The notes under the pieces were generated by a model. That model ran no database searches. It saw only the letters and a program-made list of their open reading frames with translations, and was not told the DNA's origin. From assembly GCA_947479995.1 (NCBI GenBank), contig CANKBT010000138.1, forward strand, positions 1 to 7,851: 7,851 nt of DNA, in the 5' to 3' direction. The position numbers and the translations under genes are program-made. Below are positions 7,765-7,851 of the stretch, piece by piece. The DNA comes from Frankiaceae bacterium. Its GTDB lineage: Bacteria > Actinomycetota > Actinomycetes > Mycobacteriales > SCTD01. Position 1 is the first letter of the stretch; each line of letters starts with the position of its first letter.

Positions 7765-7851
7765 TCAACCACGGGGGAGGCGGGGCTCTTCCGGCTCCGC
7801 CGGGCCGGTCGCGAGCCGGGCCGCGGTCGCCCGCTCGACGTGGTCGAGCAG
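7765..7851 (-). CDS. C-terminal end of an unidentified protein (partial)
   Basis: From the right edge one minus-strand frame reads 28 codons and ends at TGA (7765-7767). The residues start LLDHVERATAARLATG and end EPEEPRLPRG: a likely short helix followed by a Pro/Glu-rich tail. Third codon positions are G or C in 25 of 28 codons, as expected for a real gene of this genome. The alternative minus-strand frames read as Arg/Pro-rich sequence. The gene is cut by the window edge and I do not recognise it. Confidence 0.5.
   Translation of the reverse strand: MLDHVERATAARLATGPAEPEEPRLPRG

Noticed and set aside
7763..7768. Perfect TTGACA -35 hexamer on the minus strand before the DUF5999-like gene
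   Set aside because: No -10-like hexamer lies 16-19 bp downstream (the 17-bp position reads CCGGCA), and the hexamer overlaps the stop codon of the upstream partial gene. Kept only as a possible weak promoter.

Overview
The window comes from a very GC-rich actinomycete (Actinomycetota). The evidence is an HrdB/SigA-type sigma factor, a second group 1/2 sigma factor, an AcnR-type regulator beside an AcnA-type aconitase, a small protein resembling the actinobacterial DUF5999 family, GTG starts, and a probable leaderless start. I cannot name the genus. Every gene I can support lies on the minus strand, so transcription runs from the right edge to the left.

Right part (7851 to 4016): a gene tail ending at 7765 is followed by a small cysteine-containing DUF5999-like protein (7497-7709). 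Next comes acnR (start chosen at 7451), a TetR-family repressor. A near-perfect match to the corynebacterial AcnR operator (7465-7480) abuts a -10 box, which lies 7 nt before the acnR ATG. acnA, encoding the TCA-cycle aconitase, follows 40 bp downstream with its own strong ribosome binding site and no promoter I can see. The simplest reading is an autoregulated acnR-acnA operon that ends at a large nested hairpin (3946-3999).

Middle (3945 to 2075): the principal-type sigma factor gene (sigA/hrdB-like, GTG start at 3772) is followed after 12 bp by a 114-residue zincin-like metallopeptidase with an HExxHxxGxxD motif. The two are probably co-transcribed.

Left part (2074 to 1): a roughly 325 bp leader region carries an exact SigR/SigH-type promoter (GGAAC-N18-GTT) and a C-rich, G-poor untranslated stretch with short repeats. 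It precedes a second sigma factor (290-1750). This paralogue has an N-terminal region 1.1 that the sigA-like protein lacks, a SigB/HrdD-like C-terminus, and a Thr-to-Gln change at the position equivalent to E. coli sigma70 T440 (-10 recognition). It ends at an 11-bp GC hairpin. The last 237 bases hold no gene I can support, but they contain a 21-bp inverted repeat (20/21 identical).

Taken together, the window joins a housekeeping transcription module (principal sigma, small protease, probably thiol-stress-inducible second sigma) with a metabolite-controlled aconitase operon. I see no mobile element, CRISPR array, tRNA or rRNA.
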